Part shown: positions 18,373 through 27,900 of the stretch, piece after piece | Numbering within the stretch: the stretch's first letter is position 1 | How the letters are laid out: the number at the start of each line of letters is the position of its first letter | Assembly (NCBI GenBank): GCA_963975575.1 | Contig: CAXBHL010000001.1 | Span: 124,001 to 188,000, forward strand | Reading direction: 5' to 3' | Length of the DNA: 64,000 nucleotides | From: UBA6054 sp963975575 | GTDB taxonomy: Bacteria > Planctomycetota > Phycisphaerae > Phycisphaerales > UBA1924 | Notes under the pieces: model-generated | What the model saw: the letters and a program-made list of their open reading frames with translations, nothing else | Told to the model about the DNA's origin: nothing | The model's database searches: none | Program-made: the position numbers and the translations under genes

Positions 18373-19241
18373 CACCCCCGCACCGCCCGGTCCAGCATCG
18401 CCACCCACACGGAATAGAAATCGAACGCGACCGGATTCAGGCGGCTCGAGGACTGCCCGGCCCGGGCCGCGACCGCCTCAACGTCTCCGGGCGTGTTGAA
18501 GTTGGGGAACCACTCGTCGAAGACCGCGTCGGGGATCCAGCCCTTGAGATCGTCCACCGGCCGGTGCGCGTCGATCAGCGAGGGGCGTCTGTCCGGCTCC
18601 GTGTCGAGCCGGATCCGTGCGGACCCGCCCGCCAGGCGGACCACGCGCCCGCGCCCGTCGACCACCATGTGCAGGTCGATGGTCTCGACCGCGCGGGTGT
18701 TCCGCGACGTGTTCATCCCCCAGCCCGCCGGCTCGTCCATGGCCGCGTCGGCCCGGATCGCCAGGTCGAGCGCCTGCGACGAGACCCGATCCGACCGGTC
18801 CACGGCGTAGCCGGGGTCGAAGGGGCTGGCGTGGCGCGTGACGCGCCCCACCCGCCGGACCTTGCCGGCGACGACCAGCCGGACGTCCTCGGGCCGGAAG
18901 GTCCACGCCCCGCCGTCGCGCGTGTGGACCGCGAAGCCGCGGGGCGGGCTGCCGCTGAACCGGGTGACGAACCCCGGCGACTCCGGAGCGGGATGGCAGG
19001 CCATCTGCGACCTTGTGGGGGCCAGGGCCATCACGCCCCGCTCGTGGAGCACGCCGAGCACCTCGTCTCGCAGCGCGGCGTCGAACATCTGCACGATCTT
19101 CGGGGTGGGCCGCCGGGCCATCTGGCCCGCGTCGTACGGGTCCATCCCGGCCGCGAGCACGAGCGACTCGACCCGGTCGGCGTGCATAAACCCGTCGGGC
19201 CAGGAGAGGATGCTCAGATAGGCACGGTCGGATGGTTCCAT
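18369..19241 (-). CDS. Conserved-looking cytoplasmic protein, unknown
   Basis: 290 residues starting MEPSDRAYLSILSWPDGFMHADRVE; no signal peptide or membrane segment. The composition is ordinary, with strings of alternating hydrophobic residues in the middle (VETIDLHMVVDGRGRVVRLAGG) suggesting a beta-rich fold and a short C-terminal helix. The start is set by the divergent threonine synthase gene 48 bases away; much longer open frames on this strand run antisense to that gene and are not credible. It is translationally coupled to the membrane protein gene that follows. Not recognised. Confidence 0.65.
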   Translation of the reverse strand: MEPSDRAYLSILSWPDGFMHADRVESLVLAAGMDPYDAGQMARRPTPKIVQMFDAALRDEVLGVLHERGVMALAPTRSQMACHPAPESPGFVTRFSGSPPRGFAVHTRDGGAWTFRPEDVRLVVAGKVRRVGRVTRHASPFDPGYAVDRSDRVSSQALDLAIRADAAMDEPAGWGMNTSRNTRAVETIDLHMVVDGRGRVVRLAGGSARIRLDTEPDRRPSLIDAHRPVDDLKGWIPDAVFDEWFPNFNTPGDVEAVAARAGQSSSRLNPVAFDFYSVWVAMLDRAVRGW

Positions 19242-19289
19242 CACCCCAGCATACCCGGGCGCGTGCGCCCCGCCGCGTACGATCCGCCC

Positions 19290-20786
19290 ATGACCGCCCC
19301 CAGCCAGCCCGTCGCCCGCCAGCACTGCCTCAACCCGGACTGCGCCGCCTCCTTCGGCGTGGGCGAGATCCTCACCGCCTGCCCCGACTGCGCCGAACTG
19401 CTCGACATCGCGTACGACTGGGGCGCCGGCTGGCCAAAGGCCGACAGGTCCTTCGCGCTGTTCGACCGACGCGGGAGCACCGTCGGCCCCCGCGTGGCCG
19501 CGGGCGACACGGGGGCCACCGAGTCCATGCTCGATTTCTCGGGTGTGTGGCGATTCCGCGAGCTCCTGCCGTTCTGGACGCACGCCCCCGGCGGCGCGTC
19601 CGACATCGTCACGCTCGGCGAGGGCCGGACCAACCTGCAGCGGGCCGACGCGCTCGGAAAGCACCTGGGCTACGACGTCAAGTCCGGCGGACGGCTTTTC
19701 CTGCAGTACGAGGGCTACAACCCCTCCGGCTCGTTCAAGGACAACGGCATGACCGCCGCGTTCACCCACGCCCGGATGGTGGGGGCCACCCGCTGCGCCT
19801 GCGCATCGACCGGCAACACCTCGGCCTCGCTGGCGATGTACGCCGCCCAGATGGGCCTCAAGGCGTTCGTGTTCATCGGCGACGGCAAGATCGCCTTCGG
19901 CAAGCTCTCCCAGGCGCTCGACTACGGGGCCACCACCCTGCAGATCGCCGGCGACTTCGACGCCTGCCTCAAACGCGTGCGGGCCATCGCCGAGGACAAG
20001 GCCCTGTACGCGTCCGGCAAGGGCGTGTACCTGATGAACTCGGTCAACCCGTTCCGGCTCGAGGGCCAGAAGACGATCATGCTCCGCGTGCTCGAGGGGC
20101 TGAGCTGGGAAGTGCCCGACTGGATCATCGTGCCCGGCGGCAACCTGGGCAACTGCTCGGCCTTCGGCAAGGCGTTCATCGAGCTGCGTGAACTGGGCCT
20201 GATCGACCGCCTGCCGCGTCTGGCCGTCATCAACGCCCACGGCGCCCGCACGCTCGATCAGGTCTACAACCACCTGGGCGTGCGGTGGAACAGCGGCCGC
20301 TACGATCGGGCGAAGGTCGGGGCTGAGTACCACCGCATGGACGAGGCCCGCGAGAACGCCCGCACCGTCGCCAGCGCCATCGAGATCAACCGCCCGGTCA
20401 ATCTCTCCAAAGCCCTCCGCGCGCTCGACGCGATGAACGGCGTCGTCCGCACGGCCGACGACGACACCATCGTCGAGCACAAGTCTCTGGTCGGCCGCCA
20501 CGGCTTCGGCTGCGAGCCCGCCAGCGGCGCGTCCGTCGCCGGCGCCCGCATGCTGCTCGAAGAGGGGATTATCAAGCCCACTGAGACGGTTGTCTGCATC
20601 CTCACCGGTCATCAGCTCAAGGACCCGGACGTGACCGTCCGCTACCACACCGGCCTGCCCACCAAAAAGGCCCAGGCGTGGCTGAGCGAGCAGCCCCCCG
20701 AGCCGACGACCGGCTCCGTCGCCAACCGCCCGATCCGGGTCCCCGACGATCTCGAAGCCATTCTGGCCGCCATGGACGCGGTGTGA
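19290..20786 (+). CDS. thrC: Threonine synthase
   Basis: 498 residues. A PLP enzyme of fold type II that turns O-phosphohomoserine into threonine. The PLP lysine is K150 in NPSGSFKDNGM; the phosphate-binding region and PGGNLGNCSAFGKAF follow. Unlike E. coli ThrC, the N-terminus has a four-cysteine zinc-knuckle-like segment (CLNPDCAASFGVGEILTACPDC), seen in longer threonine-synthase-like proteins. The C-terminus has GFGCEPASGASVAGARMLLEEG and the closing LTGHQLKDP. Confidence in the exact substrate is slightly lower than for the fold. Confidence 0.93.
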   Translation: MTAPSQPVARQHCLNPDCAASFGVGEILTACPDCAELLDIAYDWGAGWPKADRSFALFDRRGSTVGPRVAAGDTGATESMLDFSGVWRFRELLPFWTHAPGGASDIVTLGEGRTNLQRADALGKHLGYDVKSGGRLFLQYEGYNPSGSFKDNGMTAAFTHARMVGATRCACASTGNTSASLAMYAAQMGLKAFVFIGDGKIAFGKLSQALDYGATTLQIAGDFDACLKRVRAIAEDKALYASGKGVYLMNSVNPFRLEGQKTIMLRVLEGLSWEVPDWIIVPGGNLGNCSAFGKAFIELRELGLIDRLPRLAVINAHGARTLDQVYNHLGVRWNSGRYDRAKVGAEYHRMDEARENARTVASAIEINRPVNLSKALRALDAMNGVVRTADDDTIVEHKSLVGRHGFGCEPASGASVAGARMLLEEGIIKPTETVVCILTGHQLKDPDVTVRYHTGLPTKKAQAWLSEQPPEPTTGSVANRPIRVPDDLEAILAAMDAV

Positions 20787-20889
20787 TCCGGACAATAATC
20801 CCGGAATCCCCTGCGGCATCCCGCGCCGCCCCCGCATCTACCACCGGACGAGCCCGTCTCCCGACCGACGGCTCGCCGGGAGACGCGTC

Positions 20890-23355
20890 ATGCCATTCCT
20901 GCGCCCGATCGTGCTGTCCGCTGTTGTTGTGACAACCGGGACCCTGGCCGCCTGCGGCGGAGGGTCGGACCCCGCTCCGTCCGCCGCGGACACCTCGGTC
21001 CCCCTCGACGGCCGGTCCGTCTCGGGGGCGAATCAGCTCACCGGCACCTGGATGGCCATCTCCGACGGTCCGCTGGCCGGCGTCGAGTTCCTCAAAGACG
21101 CCCAGGCCATGCTCACCCGTGCCGGATCGGGCACCACCACCGTCTCCTACAAGGTCCTCGACGCCGGGCGCCTCAGTCTCGTCACCGCGCAGGGCGCCAC
21201 CACGAACTACCGGACGACCCGTTCCGGCGACACTCTCGAACTCGCGCCCGAGCAGCCCGGGGCGCCGGTCCAGCGATTCGCCAAGGTTCCGTCGGGCCAG
21301 ACCCTCGCCGAGGCGGCCGCCGCCCACGAGGCGAAGATGGTCGAGCGGATGCGCCAGCGCATCGTCGCGCTGAGCGATCTGCTGCGCCAGGGCGATATCG
21401 TGCTCGCCGCGGACGGCGCCGACGCCTGGCGGATCGCCCTGCGCTTCGACAACCCCGAGCAGAGCGTCGACGGCACGCTCGTGCTCGACCAGTCGCCCCA
21501 GCGTCCGAGCGTGCTGGCCCCGGTACTCGTGCTGCCCATGCGCGGCGACACCGAGGCCGCGGGCGCACGCACCGACGCCGTCCGCTTCGTCCTGAACATC
21601 GGCCCGGCGACGGAACCCGCGGGGCAGCAGGACGTGTCGGGCGTGGTCCGGCTCTCGATCGACGGCCCGCCGGACAAGCCCGTCGTGTCGGGCACCGCCC
21701 ACTTCCCAAAGCTCTGGCCGGAACCGCGGGCCGTGACGCTGCGCCGCGATCCGACCGTGCACGCCGCGACGATTGCCAGGCTCGAAGCCGAGCGGGCGGC
21801 CCGCAAGGCCGAGTTCGAGCGGATGAAGGCCTTCCTCGCCGGACGGACCGTCCTGACCGGCACGCGGAAGCCCGCCAACAACACGGGCCCGGAGCCGGTC
21901 CGCATCACGCTCGAACGCAACGCCCAGGACAACGCGTACGACGCCGTGGTCACCGCGGGCAACCGGGCGGAGGCGCCGGCCCAGGCCGGCATCGATCTCG
22001 TGCTCGGCCGGGCCGCGCTTTTCGTGGTCACGCCCTGGGGCGAGCAGTGGCGGCTGCAGACCACCGAGGACAAGGACACCCTCGAAGGCCCGATGCGCCC
22101 CAACGCCCGCGAAGGATTCCTGGGGCACGGCACGGTGAGCCTGACGGTCCAACGCCGATGGACCAACGAACAGATCGCCGCCGAGCGGGCCGCGACCGGG
22201 GTCTACCTCAATCAGACTCTCCGCACCCCGCAGCGGTTTGTCGGATCGATCCCCGTCCGCTACGGCACGAACACCACCTACTGGCCCGTCGCGGTCGAAC
22301 TGCAGTCCGACGCGGACGGCACCGCCAACGGCAGCGCGTGGCTCATCGCCCACCGCCGCGGCGCCACGCTCGGTGGTCGCGCCGCCGGGGGCGCCTTCGA
22401 TCTCAGCGCCACCGGCGTCATGGAAGGCAGCGGGCAGGCCCGCCCGGACCGGCACAGATGGAACCTGGCCCTGTCCGGCATCGACCCACAGCCCGTCTTC
22501 ACGGGCCAGGCCAGCGTCTACACCGGCGGCGGCGTGGTGACGCTCCGCCCCGCGACCGAGCAGCACTACCGCGACACCGAGTCCGCCTTCATCGACGCCA
22601 TCCGGGGGACGACCTTCGCGGTGTTTCGCACCGACTCTTCGACCAGCCGCGACGAGCACACGTTCCTCCGCGTGACCGATGTCTCCGCCGACGGGAGCAT
22701 CGCCGGCGAGATCCTCGGGGACGGTCCGGGCATGTGGAGCCCCTTCACCCCGCCGGCCATCTTTCGCGGCGTGATCGAGAACACTCGCGGCGTGCCCGTC
22801 GCCCGCGTCACCGTCTCGCCCGCGCCCGAACCCAACTACGGCGGTGGACGCGACGGGGCACCCTTCGAGTTCTCCTTCGCGCCCACCCTCGACCCCGACC
22901 ACCCGGTGGTCGCCGGCTGGACCAACCCCGACCGCGGCAACCAGGACTGGTTCGTCCTGTCGCCCGTCGATCCGGGCGGGCCGATCCTTATGAATCCGAC
23001 CCAGCAGATCCGCCTGTCCGCGCTCCGCCTCGGGGCCACCACGAACATCCCGGAGAACCCCAACCCGGGGGACAGCGTGGTTGTCATCGTCAGCGTGACC
23101 GAGCGGGACCGGCGGGTCGGCCAGCTGTTCTTCGCCGACGGGCGCTACACGCACCGCAACTCCGTCCCGGCCGCCGCCATCCACGCCGGGCTCGCCGTCC
23201 CCGGCGAGATCTGCGTCCTGCGCCTGACCTACGCCGCCCCGTTCGCGGCCCCGGTCGAGGCCATCGACCGGAACGGGATCGCGTCCCAGCGGGCCAACTT
23301 CGGCCCCGCCAACCCCCTGCCCACGTTCACCATCGAGCGGCTGCCGACCGAGTGA
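20890..23355 (+). CDS. Large lipoprotein, unknown
   Basis: 821 residues with GGGAGA before the start. A lipobox LAAC places the lipidated cysteine at residue 22, followed by GGGSDPAPSAADTS. The first 90 residues after it (LTGTWMAISDGPLAGVEFLKDAQ, YKVLDAGRLSLVTAQG) look like a small lipocalin-like domain. The rest consists of long beta-rich stretches plus one short coiled segment (IARLEAERAARKAEFERMKAFLAG). No enzyme motif was found. Presumably anchored to a membrane and facing outward. Confidence 0.7.
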   Translation: MPFLRPIVLSAVVVTTGTLAACGGGSDPAPSAADTSVPLDGRSVSGANQLTGTWMAISDGPLAGVEFLKDAQAMLTRAGSGTTTVSYKVLDAGRLSLVTAQGATTNYRTTRSGDTLELAPEQPGAPVQRFAKVPSGQTLAEAAAAHEAKMVERMRQRIVALSDLLRQGDIVLAADGADAWRIALRFDNPEQSVDGTLVLDQSPQRPSVLAPVLVLPMRGDTEAAGARTDAVRFVLNIGPATEPAGQQDVSGVVRLSIDGPPDKPVVSGTAHFPKLWPEPRAVTLRRDPTVHAATIARLEAERAARKAEFERMKAFLAGRTVLTGTRKPANNTGPEPVRITLERNAQDNAYDAVVTAGNRAEAPAQAGIDLVLGRAALFVVTPWGEQWRLQTTEDKDTLEGPMRPNAREGFLGHGTVSLTVQRRWTNEQIAAERAATGVYLNQTLRTPQRFVGSIPVRYGTNTTYWPVAVELQSDADGTANGSAWLIAHRRGATLGGRAAGGAFDLSATGVMEGSGQARPDRHRWNLALSGIDPQPVFTGQASVYTGGGVVTLRPATEQHYRDTESAFIDAIRGTTFAVFRTDSSTSRDEHTFLRVTDVSADGSIAGEILGDGPGMWSPFTPPAIFRGVIENTRGVPVARVTVSPAPEPNYGGGRDGAPFEFSFAPTLDPDHPVVAGWTNPDRGNQDWFVLSPVDPGGPILMNPTQQIRLSALRLGATTNIPENPNPGDSVVVIVSVTERDRRVGQLFFADGRYTHRNSVPAAAIHAGLAVPGEICVLRLTYAAPFAAPVEAIDRNGIASQRANFGPANPLPTFTIERLPTE

Positions 23356-23380
23356 TCGGGGACCGCATCCACCCAAAAAC

Positions 23381-23410
23381 AACGGACGGCGCCCGAAGCG
23401 CCGCCCGTTG
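23381..23410. terminator. Hairpin after the lipoprotein gene
   Basis: AACGGACGGCGC and GCGCCGCCCGTT pair with one mismatch around a 6-base loop, 25 bases past the stop of the lipoprotein gene. There is no T run on the + strand, so termination is inferred from position and stem strength. Confidence 0.5.
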
Positions 23411-23440
23411 CCATCCGGGGGGGTGATGTGAATCAAGAAA

Positions 23441-23474
23441 GCCGGACGCGGGCTCTCGCTTTCCCGCGCCCGGC
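23441..23474. terminator. Second strong hairpin after the lipoprotein gene
   Basis: GCCGGACGCGGG and CCCGCGCCCGGC form a 12-bp stem with one mismatch and a 10-base loop. It may back up the first hairpin or be the 5' structure of an unannotated RNA. Confidence 0.4.
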
Positions 23475-24140
23475 AAGGGTGCCACCCCGATCGGGATGAG
23501 CGCCCCTCCCAATCCCCCGGCGGGGCATTCGCCCCGCCGAGAGGTCTGCGGCGGACCGGAGTGGGGACGATGACGAACCGGCCCGCCGCCTGATCTGTCG
23601 GGGCCCCGTTCGGCCCCATGCTCTCCCACACCCCGCCGTTGCCGGACTACCCACCCGGCATCGAGGTCTCGTTCGTCCCGTTCGGAGCGGGCGCAGGACA
23701 ACCCCGCGGGCCCGGTCCGGGCTTTCTCGAAGGCCGCCTCTCGGCGGCTGTTCGGAGCTGTTCTTTGAGGACCGAACGAACGTTCGCTCAGTCGCCTGTG
23801 TGCTGACTCGTCACCGTTCGACGCTCGGGCCGTCCGAAGATGCGGGTCGGGGGACTCTTCGCCGGACCCGTGGGCCGGTTCCGTGCAAGGCGGAGTTTTT
23901 GGACGCGCGGTACGGCCTTCAAGCAGTTTGAAGCGATGCGACAGTTAAAAAATAAATCAAACAAGCAGTTGGGTCGGCTCGATTTGCCCCCTGCCAATGG
24001 CGGTTGATGGGGTGTTTTGACAGGTAAATCGCTCTGAATCTCTTTCCACAAATGAGGAGTTCGTGTATTCTTTGGATTGAGCAGGACCATCCTGTCCCGT
24101 TCGTGGGTTGTTCATCTCCAAGAGAGAAGAGATCAGAGCC

Positions 24141-25928
24141 ATGCCAGCGGTGCAGTTGTCTTCAAGGCGGCGGCCTCGCCTCGTGGATTCGCCGACCGGC
24201 GGAATCGCGCGGTGTGCGTTGGGCGGGACGGCCGCCCGATCAATCTTGGTGCTCACGATCTGTGCGGGTGGGGCGAGTACCCCTGCCTCGGCCCGCGATC
24301 TGGGCGGCGCGGGCGCGCCCGCTCCGCTGATCTTCGAGGAAGAGTCGTTCCAGCGTGGCCTGAACTATCTGATCGGGACACCTTTCGCCCAGTTCGGCGC
24401 CGGGGTCGCGCTCGTCGACCTGAACAATGACGGACACCTCGACGCCGTGGTGCTGGGAGCGACCAACGGGCTCGTGGGGGTCTACCAGAACACGGGCACG
24501 GGGAACTTCATCAACCGCTCGTTCTCGACCGGTATTACCCCCATTAACGCGTCGGGGGTCTCGGCCGCGGATTACAACGGCGACGGGCTGCTGGACCTGT
24601 TCGTCGGCGGCTGGCTGACCGGCAACCGGATGCTGCGCAACAACGGCAACTTCACCTTCACCGACGTGACCGCCGCGGCGGGCCTTAACCTCGTGGCCGC
24701 CACGATCTCCTCGACCTGGTCGGACTACAACGGCGACGGCTGGCTGGACCTCTACGTCTCCGTGCGCACGGCCACCAACAACAACCACGAGCGCAACCGC
24801 TTCTACCGCAACAACGGCGACGGCACGTTCACGGACGTGGCCGCGGCGCTGGGCGTGGACTGCGAGGCCGACCCGAGCCTGCTGGCCGCGTTCTTCGATT
24901 TCGACAACGACGGGCTCGACGACCTGTACGTCGGCACCGACAAGGGCAGCGGCAACTTCTACAAGAACCGGCTCTTCCGCAACACCGGCGGCGCGTTTGT
25001 CGAGATCACCGATCAGGCCAACGCCGCGGCCTACATCGACTGCATGGGCTTCGCGATCGGAGACCTCGATTACGACGGCTTCTTCGATGTGTACATGACC
25101 AACCTGCCCATCGGCAACAAGCTGTACATGAACGACGGCGCGGGCGCGTTCGTCGATCAGACCGCGGCGGCGGGCATGGGAGCCTTCGCCCAGAGCTGGG
25201 GCACCGTGTTCGCCGATTTCGACGACGACACCCGTCTGGACACCTACGTCTGCGTCGCCAACGGCCCGAACCAGCTCTTCCAAGGTGTGCCCGCGTGGCC
25301 GATGACCAACGTGGCCGCGGAGGCGAACGCCGCCCTGACCGGGACCAGCTACGCGCTGGCCGTGGGGGACGTGGACGGGGATCATCGCCTCGACATGCTG
25401 GTCGGCGAGACTTCCGGGCGTGTCAAGCTGCTCGTCAACCGGACCGAGTCCGAGAGTTCCTCGGTGCGGTTCCGGGTGGTCGGCCAGGGGGCCAACACCT
25501 TCGCCGTGGGGGCGAGGCTCGACATCGAAGCGGGCGGGATCTGGCAGGCCCGCCAGATCTACGCCGGGTCCAACTACAAGGCGACCAACGAGTTCACCGT
25601 CCACGTGGGCCTCGGGGCGTCCACGCAGGCCGACCGGGTGATCGTCCGCTGGCCGGGCACCGGCGACACGCGAGAACTGACCAATGTGCCCGCGAACCAC
25701 CAGTGGACGCTGTACCCGCCCGAGCGGCTCGGCGACGCCAACGGAGACGGCCGGTACCGGCGCGACGATCTGTTCGCCCTGCTCCAGGCCATCACCGGGC
25801 CCGGCGTGGCCATCCAGCCCGGTCAGGAGCGGTTCGACATGGACGGCGACTTCGACATCGATTTCTCGGACCTGACGCTGCTCATCCGACGAGTCTCCGA
25901 CGGCGTCGCCGTCCCGAAACTGCCCTGA
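24141..25928 (+). CDS. Secreted FG-GAP/ASPIC repeat protein with dockerin-like end
   Basis: 595 residues from the ATG at 24141; a TTG 33 bases upstream is less likely. A signal segment (ILVLTICAGGASTPASA) follows a basic stretch. Residues about 65-430 contain repeated D-x-N-N-D-G or D-Y-N-G-D-G calcium loops (VDLNNDGHLDAVV, ADYNGDGLLDLFVG, FDFDNDGLDDLYVG), i.e. FG-GAP/VCBS beta-propeller blades. Next is an ASPIC/UnbV-type region (VGARLDIEAGGIWQARQIYAG). The end (GDANGDGRYRRDDLFALLQA, DMDGDFDIDFSDLTLLIRR) is a classic dockerin-like pair without GCP. Probably a calcium-binding surface or secreted protein. Confidence 0.85.
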   Translation: MPAVQLSSRRRPRLVDSPTGGIARCALGGTAARSILVLTICAGGASTPASARDLGGAGAPAPLIFEEESFQRGLNYLIGTPFAQFGAGVALVDLNNDGHLDAVVLGATNGLVGVYQNTGTGNFINRSFSTGITPINASGVSAADYNGDGLLDLFVGGWLTGNRMLRNNGNFTFTDVTAAAGLNLVAATISSTWSDYNGDGWLDLYVSVRTATNNNHERNRFYRNNGDGTFTDVAAALGVDCEADPSLLAAFFDFDNDGLDDLYVGTDKGSGNFYKNRLFRNTGGAFVEITDQANAAAYIDCMGFAIGDLDYDGFFDVYMTNLPIGNKLYMNDGAGAFVDQTAAAGMGAFAQSWGTVFADFDDDTRLDTYVCVANGPNQLFQGVPAWPMTNVAAEANAALTGTSYALAVGDVDGDHRLDMLVGETSGRVKLLVNRTESESSSVRFRVVGQGANTFAVGARLDIEAGGIWQARQIYAGSNYKATNEFTVHVGLGASTQADRVIVRWPGTGDTRELTNVPANHQWTLYPPERLGDANGDGRYRRDDLFALLQAITGPGVAIQPGQERFDMDGDFDIDFSDLTLLIRRVSDGVAVPKLP

Positions 25929-26064
25929 TTGCCGGATTTCGCGGTCGGAAGGCTGATTTCGGGCGTGCGGGATCCGCACCCGGGCCGGGCGGCGTACCAA
26001 TAGTCAGCCGCGGAGCGACCGCACGCCCCGCCCGCCGGATCCAGAAATACAGAAGGAGTCGCCC

Positions 26065-27837
26065 ATGCGACCGCTCACCGCCTCGTTGATCGCCGCTCTG
26101 TCCCTGGGCCTGACCCTGTCCACGGCCGCCGCCGAGCCCGTCTCGTACCAGGGTGCCTTCACCGACAACGGCCAGGCCCCCGCGGGGACCTTCGACGTCC
26201 GCTTCACGGTGTATTCCGCGTCGGTGGGGGGGATCCAGGTCGGGTCGCAGCTGACCCGCGTCGTGACACTCGACGCGTCCGACGGCGGCGTGTTCTCCTT
26301 CGATGACCTGGACTTCGGCCCGGACGTGTTCACCGGCCCGGCACGCTGGTTCGAGATCGCCATCCGCCCCTCGGGCGGCAGCTACACCGTGCTCAGCCCG
26401 CGCCAGCGCGTCAACCCCACCCCCTATTCGATCTTCGCGCAGTCATCGGGCACGGGCATGACGCAGGCCTACCTGAACGGGCGCTCGCTGAACAACACCG
26501 GCAACTTCCCGCTGGAGATCACCGGCTCGCTGGACGTCGGCACGCCCACCAACAACGGGGCGTTGCGTGTGCTGCAGGCCGGCTCGGCCACGCCGGTGAT
26601 CCAACTGTTCAACCTGGCGTCGCACGGCGGAAGCCTCCGGATGCGTGACGAGGCCGGCGCGGACATCGTCCGGCTCGAGGCCGATCCGCAGGGCACGGGC
26701 GCGGGCCTGTTCCTGGCCGCCAACGGCGGCAGCATGACGTTCGACGCCGACCTCGGTGGCGGCCCGTCCTCGGGCAGCCGCATGACGTGGACCGGGCCGT
26801 CCTCCACCCTCGCCTACGACACCGCCATCCCCGGCGCGGGCGGGCGGATGACGCTGACCGGGCCGGTCTCTTCGCTCACGCTCAGCAGCGGCGGCCCCAG
26901 CGTGGGCGGACGCCTGGGTCTGACCGGTCCGTTCGCCGAGCTCTCCTTCGACGCCACCACCGGCGGCATCAGCACCGGCGGGCGATTCCGTGTGACCGGG
27001 CCGCTCGGCGAGATGCTCTTCGACACCGCGCCCGACGGGACCGGCCTGGGCGCCCGCCTGCGCGTCACCGGCCCGCTCTCCGAACTCGAGTTCGCTACCG
27101 CTCCCGCGGGCATCAACTCGGGCGCCCAGCTGAGCATCTCCGGCCCGATGTCCGGCCTGACCCTGGACACCGGCCTGACCGGAAACGACGCCCTCGTCCT
27201 CCCCGCGGCGTCGGTGGGTCCCGACGAGCTCTTCGCCGCCCCGGGCATCGCCAGCATCTTCCGCAGCACCGGCGCTTCCATCACGACTTCGATCAGCACG
27301 GTCACGTCCCGCAGCCTGACGGTGCCGGCCCCGGGCTACGTGGTCGTGCTCGCCACCGCGAACGTCGGTTTCACCCGGCTGACCAACGCGGACGGGTTTG
27401 TGATCATGGCCGTGTCCGACGTGAACAACCAGCTGCCCGGCACCAGCCGCACGCTGGTCCGCATGCCCCGCAGCGGCCTGACCTCGGGCCAGTACGACTT
27501 CCCCGGCACGTCGCACGCCGTGTTCGAAGTCCCCGCGGCCGGCCAGTACACCTACTACTTCAACGCGCAGGCGATCGGGTTCAGCGGGACGACCATCTCG
27601 AACGCGAACCTGACCCTGTTCTACATCCCCAAGACCTACGGCACGGTGTCGCCAACCGATTTCGAGCTGGGCACCCCATCGGGCACCGACTACGCGCCGG
27701 CCCGGCCTTTGACCAACGAACAGATCCTGACCGAGCAGCTCGCCGAGCAGCAGCGGGCGCTGGCCGAGCTTCGGGCCGAGCAGGCGTTGCTCCGCCGCCA
27801 ACTCGACGCCATGAGAGCGCGTTCCTCCGACCGATAA
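26065..27837 (+). CDS. Secreted repeat-stalk protein with C-terminal coiled coil
   Basis: 590 residues, AAGGAG before the ATG, signal peptide ending STAAAEP. Residues about 25-130 (YQGAFTDNGQAPAGTFDVRFTVYSA ... RQRVNPTPYSIFA, quoted in two parts) match the N-terminal domain common in planctomycete fibre-like proteins. Residues about 238-367 contain six repeats of 22-23 residues with the core R-x-x-x-TGP-x-x-x-L-x-x-D, suggesting a beta-helical shaft. A TNF- or C1q-like sandwich may follow. The last 40 residues (EQILTEQLAEQQRALAELRA) form a coiled coil. No enzyme motif. Probably an oligomeric surface fibre. Confidence 0.75.
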   Translation: MRPLTASLIAALSLGLTLSTAAAEPVSYQGAFTDNGQAPAGTFDVRFTVYSASVGGIQVGSQLTRVVTLDASDGGVFSFDDLDFGPDVFTGPARWFEIAIRPSGGSYTVLSPRQRVNPTPYSIFAQSSGTGMTQAYLNGRSLNNTGNFPLEITGSLDVGTPTNNGALRVLQAGSATPVIQLFNLASHGGSLRMRDEAGADIVRLEADPQGTGAGLFLAANGGSMTFDADLGGGPSSGSRMTWTGPSSTLAYDTAIPGAGGRMTLTGPVSSLTLSSGGPSVGGRLGLTGPFAELSFDATTGGISTGGRFRVTGPLGEMLFDTAPDGTGLGARLRVTGPLSELEFATAPAGINSGAQLSISGPMSGLTLDTGLTGNDALVLPAASVGPDELFAAPGIASIFRSTGASITTSISTVTSRSLTVPAPGYVVVLATANVGFTRLTNADGFVIMAVSDVNNQLPGTSRTLVRMPRSGLTSGQYDFPGTSHAVFEVPAAGQYTYYFNAQAIGFSGTTISNANLTLFYIPKTYGTVSPTDFELGTPSGTDYAPARPLTNEQILTEQLAEQQRALAELRAEQALLRRQLDAMRARSSDR

Positions 27838-27900
27838 GGCCCCAGAATCGCGTTGAACGCCGGCCCGCGCGCTGGTAGTCTGTTCGCAAAGGAACCCGCC

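Larger units (their letters stand above)
23356..24140. other. Long intergenic region with hairpins and an AT-rich patch
   Basis: About 785 bases with no credible gene. It holds two GC-rich hairpins near its left end (23381-23410 and 23441-23474), the short palindrome CGAACGTTCG near 23778, and an AT-rich patch around 23944-23966 (AAAAAATAAATC) that stands out against the GC-rich background. The right end probably carries the promoter of the gene at 24141; TTTCCA at 24043 and TATTCT at 24066 are 17 bases apart but weak. Confidence 0.5.

Noticed and set aside
18330..19289. Longer upstream start for threonine synthase
   Set aside because: The extension is the antisense of the 290-residue gene; the ATG at 19290 gives the expected zinc-knuckle N-terminus.
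20617..23631. Open frame of about 1000 codons on the minus strand
   Set aside because: Antisense to the lipoprotein gene, low-complexity composition, no ribosome binding site; the + strand gene has a lipobox and a good start.
24017..24045. TTGACA box upstream of the FG-GAP gene
   Set aside because: No -10-like sequence occurs 16-18 bases downstream.
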